Below are positions 56,868 through 64,000 of a DNA stretch of 64,000 nucleotides, piece after piece. Position numbers and translations under genes: made by a program. The notes under the pieces were generated by a model that was given only the letters and a program-made list of their open reading frames with translations, did not search any database and was not told the DNA's origin. Numbering within the stretch: position 1 is the stretch's first letter; every line of letters begins with the position of its first letter. Source of the stretch: an uncultured Lachnospiraceae bacterium (lineage in GTDB: Bacteria > Bacillota > Clostridia > Lachnospirales > Lachnospiraceae); assembly GCA_947574135.1 (NCBI GenBank), contig CANPIM010000003.1:34634-98633 (forward strand), given 5' to 3'.

Positions 56868-58124
56868 TTGCGGATATTTTTGAGAGGCTTTGTAAAGGGG
56901 CTTTTGGGATGCCTGGCTGTGGGCGTTCTGGGGCTTGGGGTTTGCTATTTCAGCGGGATGCTTCGCTTTGCCGGAGGCAGAGACGGGCAGCAGGAGAGGA
57001 GCGAAGAGCTGGCTGTGGTGTCCGGAGGCTGGGAGAGGGTGCAAAAATCCGGGGAGGCCCAAGCTTTCCTGGAAAAGGAAAATGGGATAGGAGCGGGGCC
57101 CGGAGAAACAGGGCCGGAAGCGGGAAAAACGGGACTGGAAGGGGAGTCGGAAACCGGAGAGACAGAAGCTTGTGTCCCTGGGTTGGAGGAGGAAAGAGAC
57201 GCAGATACGGTAAGCCTGCTTTTTGCCGGGGATCTGCTTTTAACGGAAACTCTTCAGCAGAAATATAACAGAACTGGCGTTCTGTCTGCCGCTACCGAGA
57301 ATGTTCTCTCTCAGCTTTTGGCGGCGGATATCTTTATGGTAAACCAGGAGTTTCCCTTCGGAGTTACGGGAGAGCCCATGGAGGACAAGCAGTACACCTT
57401 TCGGGTGCCTCCGAACTATGTAAGCCTGGTGAAGGAGCTGGGTATTGATGTTGTGACCCTGGCCAATAATCATATGCTGGATTTTGGGCGCAGTCCCCTG
57501 ACGGAAACTCTGGAGACCCTGGATCAGGCGGGAATCCTTTGGGTGGGAGCAGGACAAAATCTGGAGGAGGCCAGCGCCTTAAAAACCATTTCCGTAAAAG
57601 GAAAAACCGTAGGCTTTCTTGGGGCCAGCCGGGTGATTCCTGTGGGCTCCTGGAATGCGGGAGCCAGTCAGTCGGGACTGTTTACCACCTACGATCCCAC
57701 CCTGCTGGTGCAAAAGATTCAGGAGAGCCGGGAGAGCTGTGATTTCCTGGTGGTCTATGTCCACTGGGGGGTGGAATATGAACCCCTGCCGGAGGAGTAT
57801 CAGCGGGAGCTGGCCCGGGCCTATATTGACGCAGGAGCGGACGCAGTCATAGGCAGCCATCCTCATGTGCTTCAGGGAGTGGAGTATTATCAGGGAAAGC
57901 CTGTCCTCTACAGCCTGGGGAATTTTATATTCAGCAACGGAAATTACGAGACCATGCTGGCAGAGCTGACTTTTCAGGGGGAGGACTGTCAGGTTCGCCT
58001 GATCCCCTGTGTCAGTCGCCAGAATCAGATGGACTTTTTGGAGAATACGGCGGAATTTTACAGGCAGATAGAGGGGATTTCCTTTGGAGTGACCATTGAC
58101 GGGCAAGGGCTTGTGACGTGGTGA
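56868..58124 (+). CDS. CapA-family metallophosphatase-like protein
   Basis: 418 residues from a TTG start at 56868 (ribosome site GGAAGGG). A single N-terminal helix (LLGCLAVGVLGLGVCYF) and an acidic linker lead to the CapA domain: FAGDLLLTE, NQEFPFGVTG, LANNHMLDFG, VHWGVEYEPLPE and GSHPHVLQGVEYY, then LGNFIFSNGNYE. These hold metal-binding residues of the calcineurin-like fold. The family is linked to poly-gamma-glutamate export, but no pgs genes are here. Its last 113 bases overlap the next gene tail to tail. Confidence 0.88.
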   Translation: MRIFLRGFVKGLLGCLAVGVLGLGVCYFSGMLRFAGGRDGQQERSEELAVVSGGWERVQKSGEAQAFLEKENGIGAGPGETGPEAGKTGLEGESETGETEACVPGLEEERDADTVSLLFAGDLLLTETLQQKYNRTGVLSAATENVLSQLLAADIFMVNQEFPFGVTGEPMEDKQYTFRVPPNYVSLVKELGIDVVTLANNHMLDFGRSPLTETLETLDQAGILWVGAGQNLEEASALKTISVKGKTVGFLGASRVIPVGSWNAGASQSGLFTTYDPTLLVQKIQESRESCDFLVVYVHWGVEYEPLPEEYQRELARAYIDAGADAVIGSHPHVLQGVEYYQGKPVLYSLGNFIFSNGNYETMLAELTFQGEDCQVRLIPCVSRQNQMDFLENTAEFYRQIEGISFGVTIDGQGLVTW

Positions 58125-58941
58125 CGGGGGAGAGAGGGCGAGAAGGGCTCAGGGCTTCCCTTCCAAGGCCCAGTGCCTCTCTTCGAAGCCCCAGCGCCTC
58201 CAGGGCTATCATAACCTGGGAGGGCAGATAAAACAGCCAGATCAGCCTTCCGGCCAGCTCCTGCCACAGATACCCGTTCCTTCCCAGTGCCATGGCCGTA
58301 TGAAGGGGCAGGTTATAAAAAAGAACCTGACTGTCACAAAGAAGGAGCAGAAAAAGCCCTCCGGCAAAAAAATAGTTTTCCCCCTTCCAGGCCTGCCACA
58401 GGTTAGACACCAGGGCGGCTCCATAGGCTGCCCCCACCCCACAGAGGATCATATCAGAGAAGCCTCTCTCCAGGAGGAGAGACGTATTTCCCGGAAAGCC
58501 AGATGCCAACAGATAAAAGCCGCAGCCCAAGAGTCCTGCTCCCAGAGCCAGGGCAATACCCTGCAGGAGAAATTCCCCTTTGTTTCGGCTTCCGTGAAGA
58601 TACAGGCCATAATAGGCTTGCACACCGATAAAAAACAGGATACCCAGCTCCAGATAGGTCCCGGACAATAAGAGCAGGTCTGCCCCCAAAACCAGTAGCT
58701 GCGCCCGCTCCAGGCAGGGATTTTTTTCTCCCAGTCCCCAGAAAAAGCACAGGAGGACAGAGAGATATTTCAGTCCGCAGGACAAAAGGATCTGCCCTGG
58801 GTCGTAGGGATTCCACCCCAACAGTTCATCCGTGATCCCCCAGTCCAGCAATAAAAAGCTTGTATACAGCAAAAGTCCCAGGAGAAGGAAGCTTCTCCTG
58901 TTTTTTTGGTCTCTTTTTCGCTGCTTCCACTGTCTGTTCAA
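58012..58941 (-). CDS. Multi-pass membrane protein, unknown function
   Basis: 309 residues from a TTG at 58941 supported by GGAGG 7 bases upstream; an ATG at 58995 lacks a ribosome site. About seven to eight hydrophobic helices, e.g. FLLLGLLLYTSFLLLDWGI, YLSVLLCFFWGLG and LLVLGADLLLLSGTY. Layout resembles YhhN/lysoplasmalogenase-like proteins, but I see no firm signature. The last ~60 residues, rich in Leu-Gly-Arg-Glu and Ser/Pro, are encoded antisense to the capA-like gene and may be recently acquired. Confidence 0.6.
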   Translation of the reverse strand: MNRQWKQRKRDQKNRRSFLLLGLLLYTSFLLLDWGITDELLGWNPYDPGQILLSCGLKYLSVLLCFFWGLGEKNPCLERAQLLVLGADLLLLSGTYLELGILFFIGVQAYYGLYLHGSRNKGEFLLQGIALALGAGLLGCGFYLLASGFPGNTSLLLERGFSDMILCGVGAAYGAALVSNLWQAWKGENYFFAGGLFLLLLCDSQVLFYNLPLHTAMALGRNGYLWQELAGRLIWLFYLPSQVMIALEALGLRREALGLGREALSPSRPLSPVTTSQALARQWSLQRKSPLSACKIPPYSPKSPSDSGD

Positions 58942-59118
58942 ATCTTGGCCTCCGTTCCCAGCTGTTATGCTATGTGTTGCTTTTATTTTGCCCATATTTT
59001 GGGGCTTTTATGTGTAAGACAAGTTATGGTTGTAATGCCTGTGATAATCAGCTATACTAAGTGCAGATGGGGCAGGCAAGTTTCAGTGATTTTGGGTGCA
59101 GAAAGGAAGAACCGGTTT

Positions 59119-60732
59119 ATGGGCATGTTTTTAAATAGTAGGATTCCGTTTGAATCCTATCGGATGGTTAAGAGGGATGCTTATTTTGTTGACAAAACCT
59201 CTCTTTTAGACGAGCTATTTCCTTTTCTTGAGGTTGAAAAAAGGTTTATTTGCATCACTAGGCCCCGCCGGTTCGGCAAAAGTGTTATGGCAAGCATGAT
59301 TGGCGCTTTTTTTGGAAAAGCGGTGGACGCAAGCCCTTTGTTTGATACGCTTAGAATTGCTTTTTCAGAGGAGTATCGGACGCATTTGAATCAACACCGT
59401 GTGGTATATATCGACTTTAGCCGTATGCCTCAGGATTGTAGCGCTTATGCTGCCTACATTGAGCGGATTTCCCATGGCCTCAAGAGAGATTTGGAGGAAG
59501 AGTACCCAGACATAGATTTTGGTTTTCGTATGGATCTTTGGGATATGTTTCAGACTGTTTTTGAAAAGACAGGGCACAACTTTATATTTGTCATGGATGA
59601 ATGGGATGCAATCTTTCATAAAGATTTCATTTCGGAGAAAGACAGACGGAATTATCTTGAATTTCTCCGAAACCTTTTAAAGGGACAGGCATATGTGGAG
59701 TTTGCCTATATGACAGGGATTCTGCCGATTGCAAAATATTCAGGAGGCTCGGAACTGAATATGTTTGTGGAATATGATATGGCAACCAGAGTAAAGTTCA
59801 GTGAATATTTTGGTTTTTTAGATGAAGAAGTTGATAAGCTTTATGAAACATATATCAGCAAGACAGGGGAGCCAAGAATAACTCGGGAAGAGCTGGCCTT
59901 ATGGTATGATGGCTACCATACTGCAGCCGGAGGCCGGATGTACAATCCCAGATCTGTGGTGTGTGCCCTGACGGATAATCAGATCAGCAGCTATTGGACA
60001 GGCTCAGGGCCGTATGATGAGATATTCTATTACATTCGCAATAATATTGAGGAAGTTCGGGATGACCTGGCTATGATGATTTCCGGGGAACGTATTAATA
60101 TCAAGCTACAGGGGTATGCGGCCACGGATATGGAATTATATACGAAAGATCAGATTTATTCTGCCATGGTAGTGTATGGACTATTGACCTATAAGGATGG
60201 GGCTGTGTCTGTTCCAAACAGAGAGCTTATGGATAAGTTTGATGAATTGCTGTTTACCAATCATAATCTTGGCTATATATACAGTTTGGCAAAAGAGTCT
60301 GAGAAAATGCTGAAAGCTACTTTGGCAGGAGATGTGGATACAATGTGCAGGATATTAAAATTTGCGCATGATACGGAATCCCCCATTTTTTCCTATAACA
60401 GTGAGACGGAGCTGTCTGCTGTAGTGAATCTGGTTTACCTTGCAGCCCGGGACAGATACCGTGTGGAACGAGAGGATAAGGCCGGTGAGGGATACGTGGA
60501 TTTTATCTTTTACCCGGAACGTAAGGGAGCGGATGCTTTGATCTTGGAACTGAAGATAGACAGTACGCCTAAGGACGCAATTCAGCAGATTAAGGATAAA
60601 AAGTACGCATTGCGTTTTGCAGGAAAAATAGGGGAGGCGCCTAAATATACAGGAAGGATTTTGGCGGTGGGAATTAGCTACAATAGAAAGACAAAAGAAC
60701 ACGCCTGCAGGATTGAAGTCCTGCAGAATTGA
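59119..60732 (+). CDS. AAA-ATPase-like protein with C-terminal PD-(D/E)XK domain
   Basis: 537 residues from ATG 59119 (ribosome site GAAAGGAAG). It opens with the AAA_9-like block SRIPFESYRMVKRDAYFVDK and the nucleotide site ITRPRRFGKSVMASM; Walker-B-like FIFVMDEWDAIF follows. The C-terminal nuclease-like domain has GYVDFIFYP, LILELKID and AIQQIKDKKY, giving D...E-x-K. This architecture is abundant in gut anaerobes; its function is not established. It is more AT-rich than its neighbours, suggesting lateral transfer. Confidence 0.82.
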   Translation: MGMFLNSRIPFESYRMVKRDAYFVDKTSLLDELFPFLEVEKRFICITRPRRFGKSVMASMIGAFFGKAVDASPLFDTLRIAFSEEYRTHLNQHRVVYIDFSRMPQDCSAYAAYIERISHGLKRDLEEEYPDIDFGFRMDLWDMFQTVFEKTGHNFIFVMDEWDAIFHKDFISEKDRRNYLEFLRNLLKGQAYVEFAYMTGILPIAKYSGGSELNMFVEYDMATRVKFSEYFGFLDEEVDKLYETYISKTGEPRITREELALWYDGYHTAAGGRMYNPRSVVCALTDNQISSYWTGSGPYDEIFYYIRNNIEEVRDDLAMMISGERINIKLQGYAATDMELYTKDQIYSAMVVYGLLTYKDGAVSVPNRELMDKFDELLFTNHNLGYIYSLAKESEKMLKATLAGDVDTMCRILKFAHDTESPIFSYNSETELSAVVNLVYLAARDRYRVEREDKAGEGYVDFIFYPERKGADALILELKIDSTPKDAIQQIKDKKYALRFAGKIGEAPKYTGRILAVGISYNRKTKEHACRIEVLQN

Positions 60733-60756
60733 AGAGTTGTAGATTAGCTTCCCCCC

Positions 60757-60785
60757 TTGACAAACCCTTCCATATCCCGTATAAT
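60757..60785 (+). promoter_or_regulatory. tyrS promoter
   Basis: Full consensus: TTGACA at 60757-60762, a 17-base spacer and TATAAT at 60780-60785. Confidence 0.9.
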
Positions 60786-60799
60786 GCCAATAGTTTCAA

Positions 60800-61076
60800 A
60801 AATATAAAAGGCTATGACAGGAACAAGTAGAACCCAGGGAAACACACAGAAAGCTGCCGGGAGATGAGAGGCGCGTGGGAAGCTGGCTTTGAATACATCC
60901 TTGAGCCTCGCGCCAAACGGCAGGCAAGCCCAGTAGGCCGCGACGGATTCCCGCACCCGTTATCGTGCTAGAGTATATGACGTACTCGAAGAGGCAGATG
61001 ATGTGAGTCATCTGCAAAAAAAGGTGGTACCGCGAGCAGAGCTTCGTCCTTTTCCAGGGATGAAGCTTATTATTTT
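60800..61076 (+). promoter_or_regulatory. Tyrosine T-box leader of tyrS
   Basis: The T-box core AAGGTGGTACCGCG is at 61021-61034. The specifier bulge GAATACATCC places the codon TAC (Tyr) at 60894-60896, agreeing with tyrS downstream. Upstream elements ACAGGAACAAGTAG and stem I are present. A terminator stem AGCTTCGTCC / GGATGAAGCT (61040-61067) precedes a T-rich run. Uncharged tRNA-Tyr should favour the antiterminator and allow tyrS transcription. Confidence 0.93.
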
Positions 61077-61174
61077 GCAAAAAACCAACCAAACAAAGAC
61101 AAAGCCAAGCAAAACAAAAATTAAGCAAATGCAAACAAAGGTAAGGAAACAAAACAAACACAAGGAGGAATACC

Positions 61175-62407
61175 ATGTCACAGAATGTATACGACATACT
61201 GATGGAGCGGGGCTTCATCGAGCAGTGCACCCATCCGGAGGAGGTCCGGGAGCTTTTGGGAAAGGAGTCCGTCACCTTTTACATCGGCTTTGACGCCACG
61301 GCGGACAGCCTGACAGCGGGACATTTTCTCACCATTATGGCCATGATGCATATGCAAAGGGCCGGCCATCGTCCCATTGCCCTGTTAGGGGGAGGAACCA
61401 CCATGGTGGGGGATCCCTCCGGAAAATCCGATATGCGCAAGGTTATGACAAAGGAAACCATTGAGCACAACGCAGCGTGCTTTCATAAGCAGCTGTCCCG
61501 GTTTTTGGACTTTGACAGTGAGAAGGCCATTGTGGCCAACAATGCGGACTGGCTCTTAAACCTGAACTATGTGGAATTTCTCCGGGAGGTGGGAGCTCAT
61601 TTTTCCGTAAACCGCATGCTCACCGCTGAGTGCTATAAGCAGCGGATGGAGAAGGGGCTTACCTTCTTTGAATTCAACTACATGGTAATGCAGTCCTACG
61701 ACTTCCTGAAGCTGAATCAGATGTACGGCTGCCAGATGCAGCTGGGAGGAAATGACCAGTGGTCCAATATCATCGGCGGCGTGGAGCTGATTCGAAGAAA
61801 AGAAAATAAGCCCGCCTATGGCCTGACCTTTAAACTTCTCACCACCAGCGATGGCATTAAAATGGGAAAAACCATGAAGGGAGCCGTGTGGCTTGACCCG
61901 GAGAAAACCTCTCCCTATGAATTCTATCAGTACTGGAGAAACATTGAGGATGTAAAAGTGGAAGAGTGTCTGGGACTTCTCACCTTCCTGCCCATGGAAG
62001 AGGTGCGCCGACTGGGAGCGCTTCAGGGAGCAGAGATTAACCAGGCCAAGGAAGTGCTGGCCTATGAGATCACCAGGATTGTACATGGAGAGGAGGAGGC
62101 TAAAAAAGCGCAGGAGGCGGCCCGGGCCCTGTTTATAAAGGGAGGAAACACCGATGATATGCCCACCACGGCCTACACCCAGGAGGAGCTGGATGCGGGA
62201 AAGGATATTCTGACCCTGCTGGTGGAGACCAGGCTGGCGCCCACCCGCTCAGAGGCTCGTCGTCTGGTGCAGCAGGGCGGCGTGATGGTCAATGAGCAGA
62301 AGGTGACAGACATTGCCCAGAGCTTTGGCACTGCAGATTTAGACCAGGAGGGAGCCCTTATTATCCGCAAGGGAAAGAAGAGCTACCACAAGGTAAAGAA
62401 GCAGTAA
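61175..62407 (+). CDS. tyrS: Tyrosyl-tRNA synthetase
   Basis: 410 residues, class I. The HIGH motif appears as LTAGH in [16 protein letters not shown]; the KMSKS loop is KMGKT in [20 protein letters not shown] binds tyrosine and tRNA. A C-terminal S4 domain ([19 protein letters not shown]) completes it. It charges tRNA-Tyr. Ribosome site AAGGAGGAA precedes the ATG, and the T-box leader controls it. Confidence 0.97.
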   Translation: MSQNVYDILMERGFIEQCTHPEEVRELLGKESVTFYIGFDATADSLTAGHFLTIMAMMHMQRAGHRPIALLGGGTTMVGDPSGKSDMRKVMTKETIEHNAACFHKQLSRFLDFDSEKAIVANNADWLLNLNYVEFLREVGAHFSVNRMLTAECYKQRMEKGLTFFEFNYMVMQSYDFLKLNQMYGCQMQLGGNDQWSNIIGGVELIRRKENKPAYGLTFKLLTTSDGIKMGKTMKGAVWLDPEKTSPYEFYQYWRNIEDVKVEECLGLLTFLPMEEVRRLGALQGAEINQAKEVLAYEITRIVHGEEEAKKAQEAARALFIKGGNTDDMPTTAYTQEELDAGKDILTLLVETRLAPTRSEARRLVQQGGVMVNEQKVTDIAQSFGTADLDQEGALIIRKGKKSYHKVKKQ

Positions 62408-62441
62408 GAGATAAAAGCCATACACAGGGAAAAGCGGCGCC

Positions 62442-63866
62442 CTACAATAGCCCCAGGGAAATTTTCAGCCGAAGGATCCGCAGGACCGATTCATCAATGC
62501 GGTCCTCCGAAATAGTCCCATCCTGTACAGCCGAAAGGACGGCGGGAATCTGCACCCCGTAGTCTGTGCAGCATAGGAGATCATTGCCGGCCAGGACCGC
62601 ACGGACGGCTACCTGGGTGTCGCTGGTAAACTGCCGGACCCCTTCCATAGACAGGTCATCCGTGACAATGACCCCGGAGAAATTCAGGTGCTGCCGCAAA
62701 ATCTCGTGGACCCGGGGAGAAAGAGAGGCCGGGGCATTCCCGTCCATGGAGCTTACAATATTGTGGGAGACCAGCACCATATCCGCGCCGGCCTGGATGC
62801 CCGCCTCAAAGGGCAGGAAGTCCGACGACGTAAAGGATTCATAGGAGCGGTTATCATAGGCAATGCCCGTGTGGGTGTCCGCATTGTTCCCGTAGCCGGG
62901 GAAATGCTTGAGGACGCTGCCCATGCGGGCTTCCTTCATGGCATAGACCACGGTGTCCACATATTCCGCCGTCAGGGAGGCAGACTGTCCAAGGGTTCTC
63001 TGGTAGATAAAATCATCGGAGCTTGTGGATACATCGGCCACTGGGGCAAAATTTACGTTCAGACCCAGATCCTTTAACAGGGCGGACTTTTCCAGGGAAT
63101 CCTGCCGGACGCCGGAAAGGCCGCTCTTCAGGTAGAGCTCCTGTGGGGAGGGAAAGGGAGCGCTTCGAAACTGGGAATAGCGGCTGACCCGGTTCACATT
63201 GCCGCCCTCCTCATCCACAGCCATAAAAAGGGGAATGGGAGAGGCATCCTGACAGGCGTTTAGCATAGTAAGAACCTGTTCAGGAGAGCGGTCCTTAAAA
63301 TCCCTGGCAAAGAGAATATAGCCTCCCAGATGGTACTGCTCGACCGTCTCAACCATGCGATCCGTGGGAAAACGGACGATAAACATCTGCCCCACCTTTT
63401 CCTCCAGGCTCATGGAGTTCAAAAGCTCCAAAGCCCTGCGATTCACCTGGGGATCGGAGACGGAAGGTCCCGGGAAATCTGCACCGTCCCAGGATCCGGA
63501 GCTTCCCGAAGGGCCGGAAGGATAGGAGCCGCTTGTCCCATCCGGATTTAGGGGATCCGAAGAGGAGCCTTCCCCATTCGTTGCAGGCTTCTCCGTATCA
63601 GGATTTCCGGAGGCAGGCACAGATTCCGGAAGAGAAGCCTCCCCTAGAGGGGAAAAGTCCAGGGAGGCCCGCAGATTTTTTGCCCCGGCAAAAAACACAG
63701 AGGCCGTACTCCCGGTCATGGAGGAAAGCGTGGGAAGGGACTGGGCCAGACGGTATTTACAAAGCATGGCAAAAATCGTGCAAAACAGAATCAGGAGCAA
63801 AAAAAGTCCCAATTCCAAAATCAGTATGGTCGTCCGGTCCAAAGCGCTGTTTCTCCTTTTTTTCAT
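62442..63866 (-). CDS. Family 3 glycoside hydrolase, NagZ-like, membrane-anchored
   Basis: 474 residues. One N-terminal helix (ILELGLFLLLILFCTIF) anchors it, and a Ser/Pro/Gly-rich linker (~75-135) spans the wall. The GH3 barrel has KVGQMFIVRFP, FMAVDEEGGNVNRV, KHFPGYGNNADTHTG with the catalytic His of NagZ-type enzymes, and the nucleophile Asp in VIVTDDLSMEGV. It likely removes beta-linked N-acetylglucosamine from peptidoglycan fragments outside the cell. It converges on tyrS with 34 bases between them. Confidence 0.9.
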   Translation of the reverse strand: MKKRRNSALDRTTILILELGLFLLLILFCTIFAMLCKYRLAQSLPTLSSMTGSTASVFFAGAKNLRASLDFSPLGEASLPESVPASGNPDTEKPATNGEGSSSDPLNPDGTSGSYPSGPSGSSGSWDGADFPGPSVSDPQVNRRALELLNSMSLEEKVGQMFIVRFPTDRMVETVEQYHLGGYILFARDFKDRSPEQVLTMLNACQDASPIPLFMAVDEEGGNVNRVSRYSQFRSAPFPSPQELYLKSGLSGVRQDSLEKSALLKDLGLNVNFAPVADVSTSSDDFIYQRTLGQSASLTAEYVDTVVYAMKEARMGSVLKHFPGYGNNADTHTGIAYDNRSYESFTSSDFLPFEAGIQAGADMVLVSHNIVSSMDGNAPASLSPRVHEILRQHLNFSGVIVTDDLSMEGVRQFTSDTQVAVRAVLAGNDLLCCTDYGVQIPAVLSAVQDGTISEDRIDESVLRILRLKISLGLL

Positions 63867-63973
63867 GTATCATCCCTCATTTCTCTGTCAGAATATATTG
63901 TAAATCCATTTTCCATATTAGTCCAGTATTTCCATTTATTTACAATCTATACCAGGATTTCAGGATAAAAGAA

Positions 63974-64000
63974 TGTCGCAGAGGTTTATGCTCTGCGACA
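63974..64000 (-). terminator. Hairpin at window edge, probable terminator of a gene to the right
   Basis: Perfect stem TGTCGCAGAG / CTCTGCGACA with a short loop. On the minus strand it is followed by TTCTTTTAT, fitting a terminator of a gene entering from beyond the window. What follows on the plus strand cannot be seen. Confidence 0.55.

Overview
The window reads as chromosome of a low-to-mid GC Gram-positive anaerobe of the class Clostridia, most likely a gut Lachnospiraceae. This is inferred from gene content and order: yicC-gmk-rpoZ, an M16 presequence-type protease followed by era, a small YqzL-like gene and recO, single-chain glycyl-tRNA synthetase, pyrophosphate-dependent phosphofructokinase with pyruvate phosphate dikinase, a B12-dependent ribonucleotide reductase, ClpS/ClpA, a tyrosine T-box, and C-terminal EEEVPLA motifs on a surface protein. 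No species name can be given from sequence alone.

Layout. 1-4.8 kb: a secreted SH3-repeat protein (cut by the window edge), RqcH of ribosome rescue, and the yicC-gmk-rpoZ operon behind a near-consensus promoter carrying a palindrome. 4.8-15 kb: an accessory cell-surface glycan island. Its left part is decayed: an integrase N-terminus is fused to an AT-rich glycosyltransferase that carries an amber stop, followed by two more gene fragments. Intact genes follow: a GT4 glycosyltransferase, a hexapeptide acyltransferase, a DUF4422 protein, a ribulose-phosphate-epimerase-like enzyme, a secreted protein with seven 12-residue repeats, an IspD/TarI-type cytidylyltransferase and a Zn-dependent polyol dehydrogenase. 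15-26.5 kb: core genes (presequence protease, era, recO, glyQS, pfp, ppdK). 26.5-28.7 kb: a minus-strand patch of truncated or stop-containing genes with an orphan LexA-like box at its left edge.

28.7-35 kb: a sensory region with a membrane chemoreceptor, a YesN-type response regulator with a 5'-truncated YesM-type kinase abutting the last codons of a sugar ABC permease (a deletion scar), and a soluble chemoreceptor paired with a FIST-domain sensor. 35-40.2 kb: a SARP/BTAD regulator with a degenerate GGDEF-like tail, interrupted by a one-base slip in a G7 tract; a PilZ protein with intact c-di-GMP motifs; and a large coiled-coil surface protein whose start overlaps the PilZ gene. This trio is the best candidate in the window for an undescribed signalling-to-surface system.

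40.3-64 kb: clpS-clpA (ClpA linker with 12-residue repeats), deoB-deoC, a debranching-type glycosidase, a MATE transporter with a structured leader, a histidine phosphatase, miaB, a possible C39-like cysteine peptidase, MscL, RNase HI behind a LexA-like box, class II ribonucleotide reductase, a DUF3048 lipoprotein, a CapA-like protein overlapping tail-to-tail with a membrane protein, an AAA-like/PD-(D/E)XK protein, T-box-controlled tyrS and a family 3 glycosidase. I saw no tRNA, rRNA, CRISPR array or complete insertion sequence.
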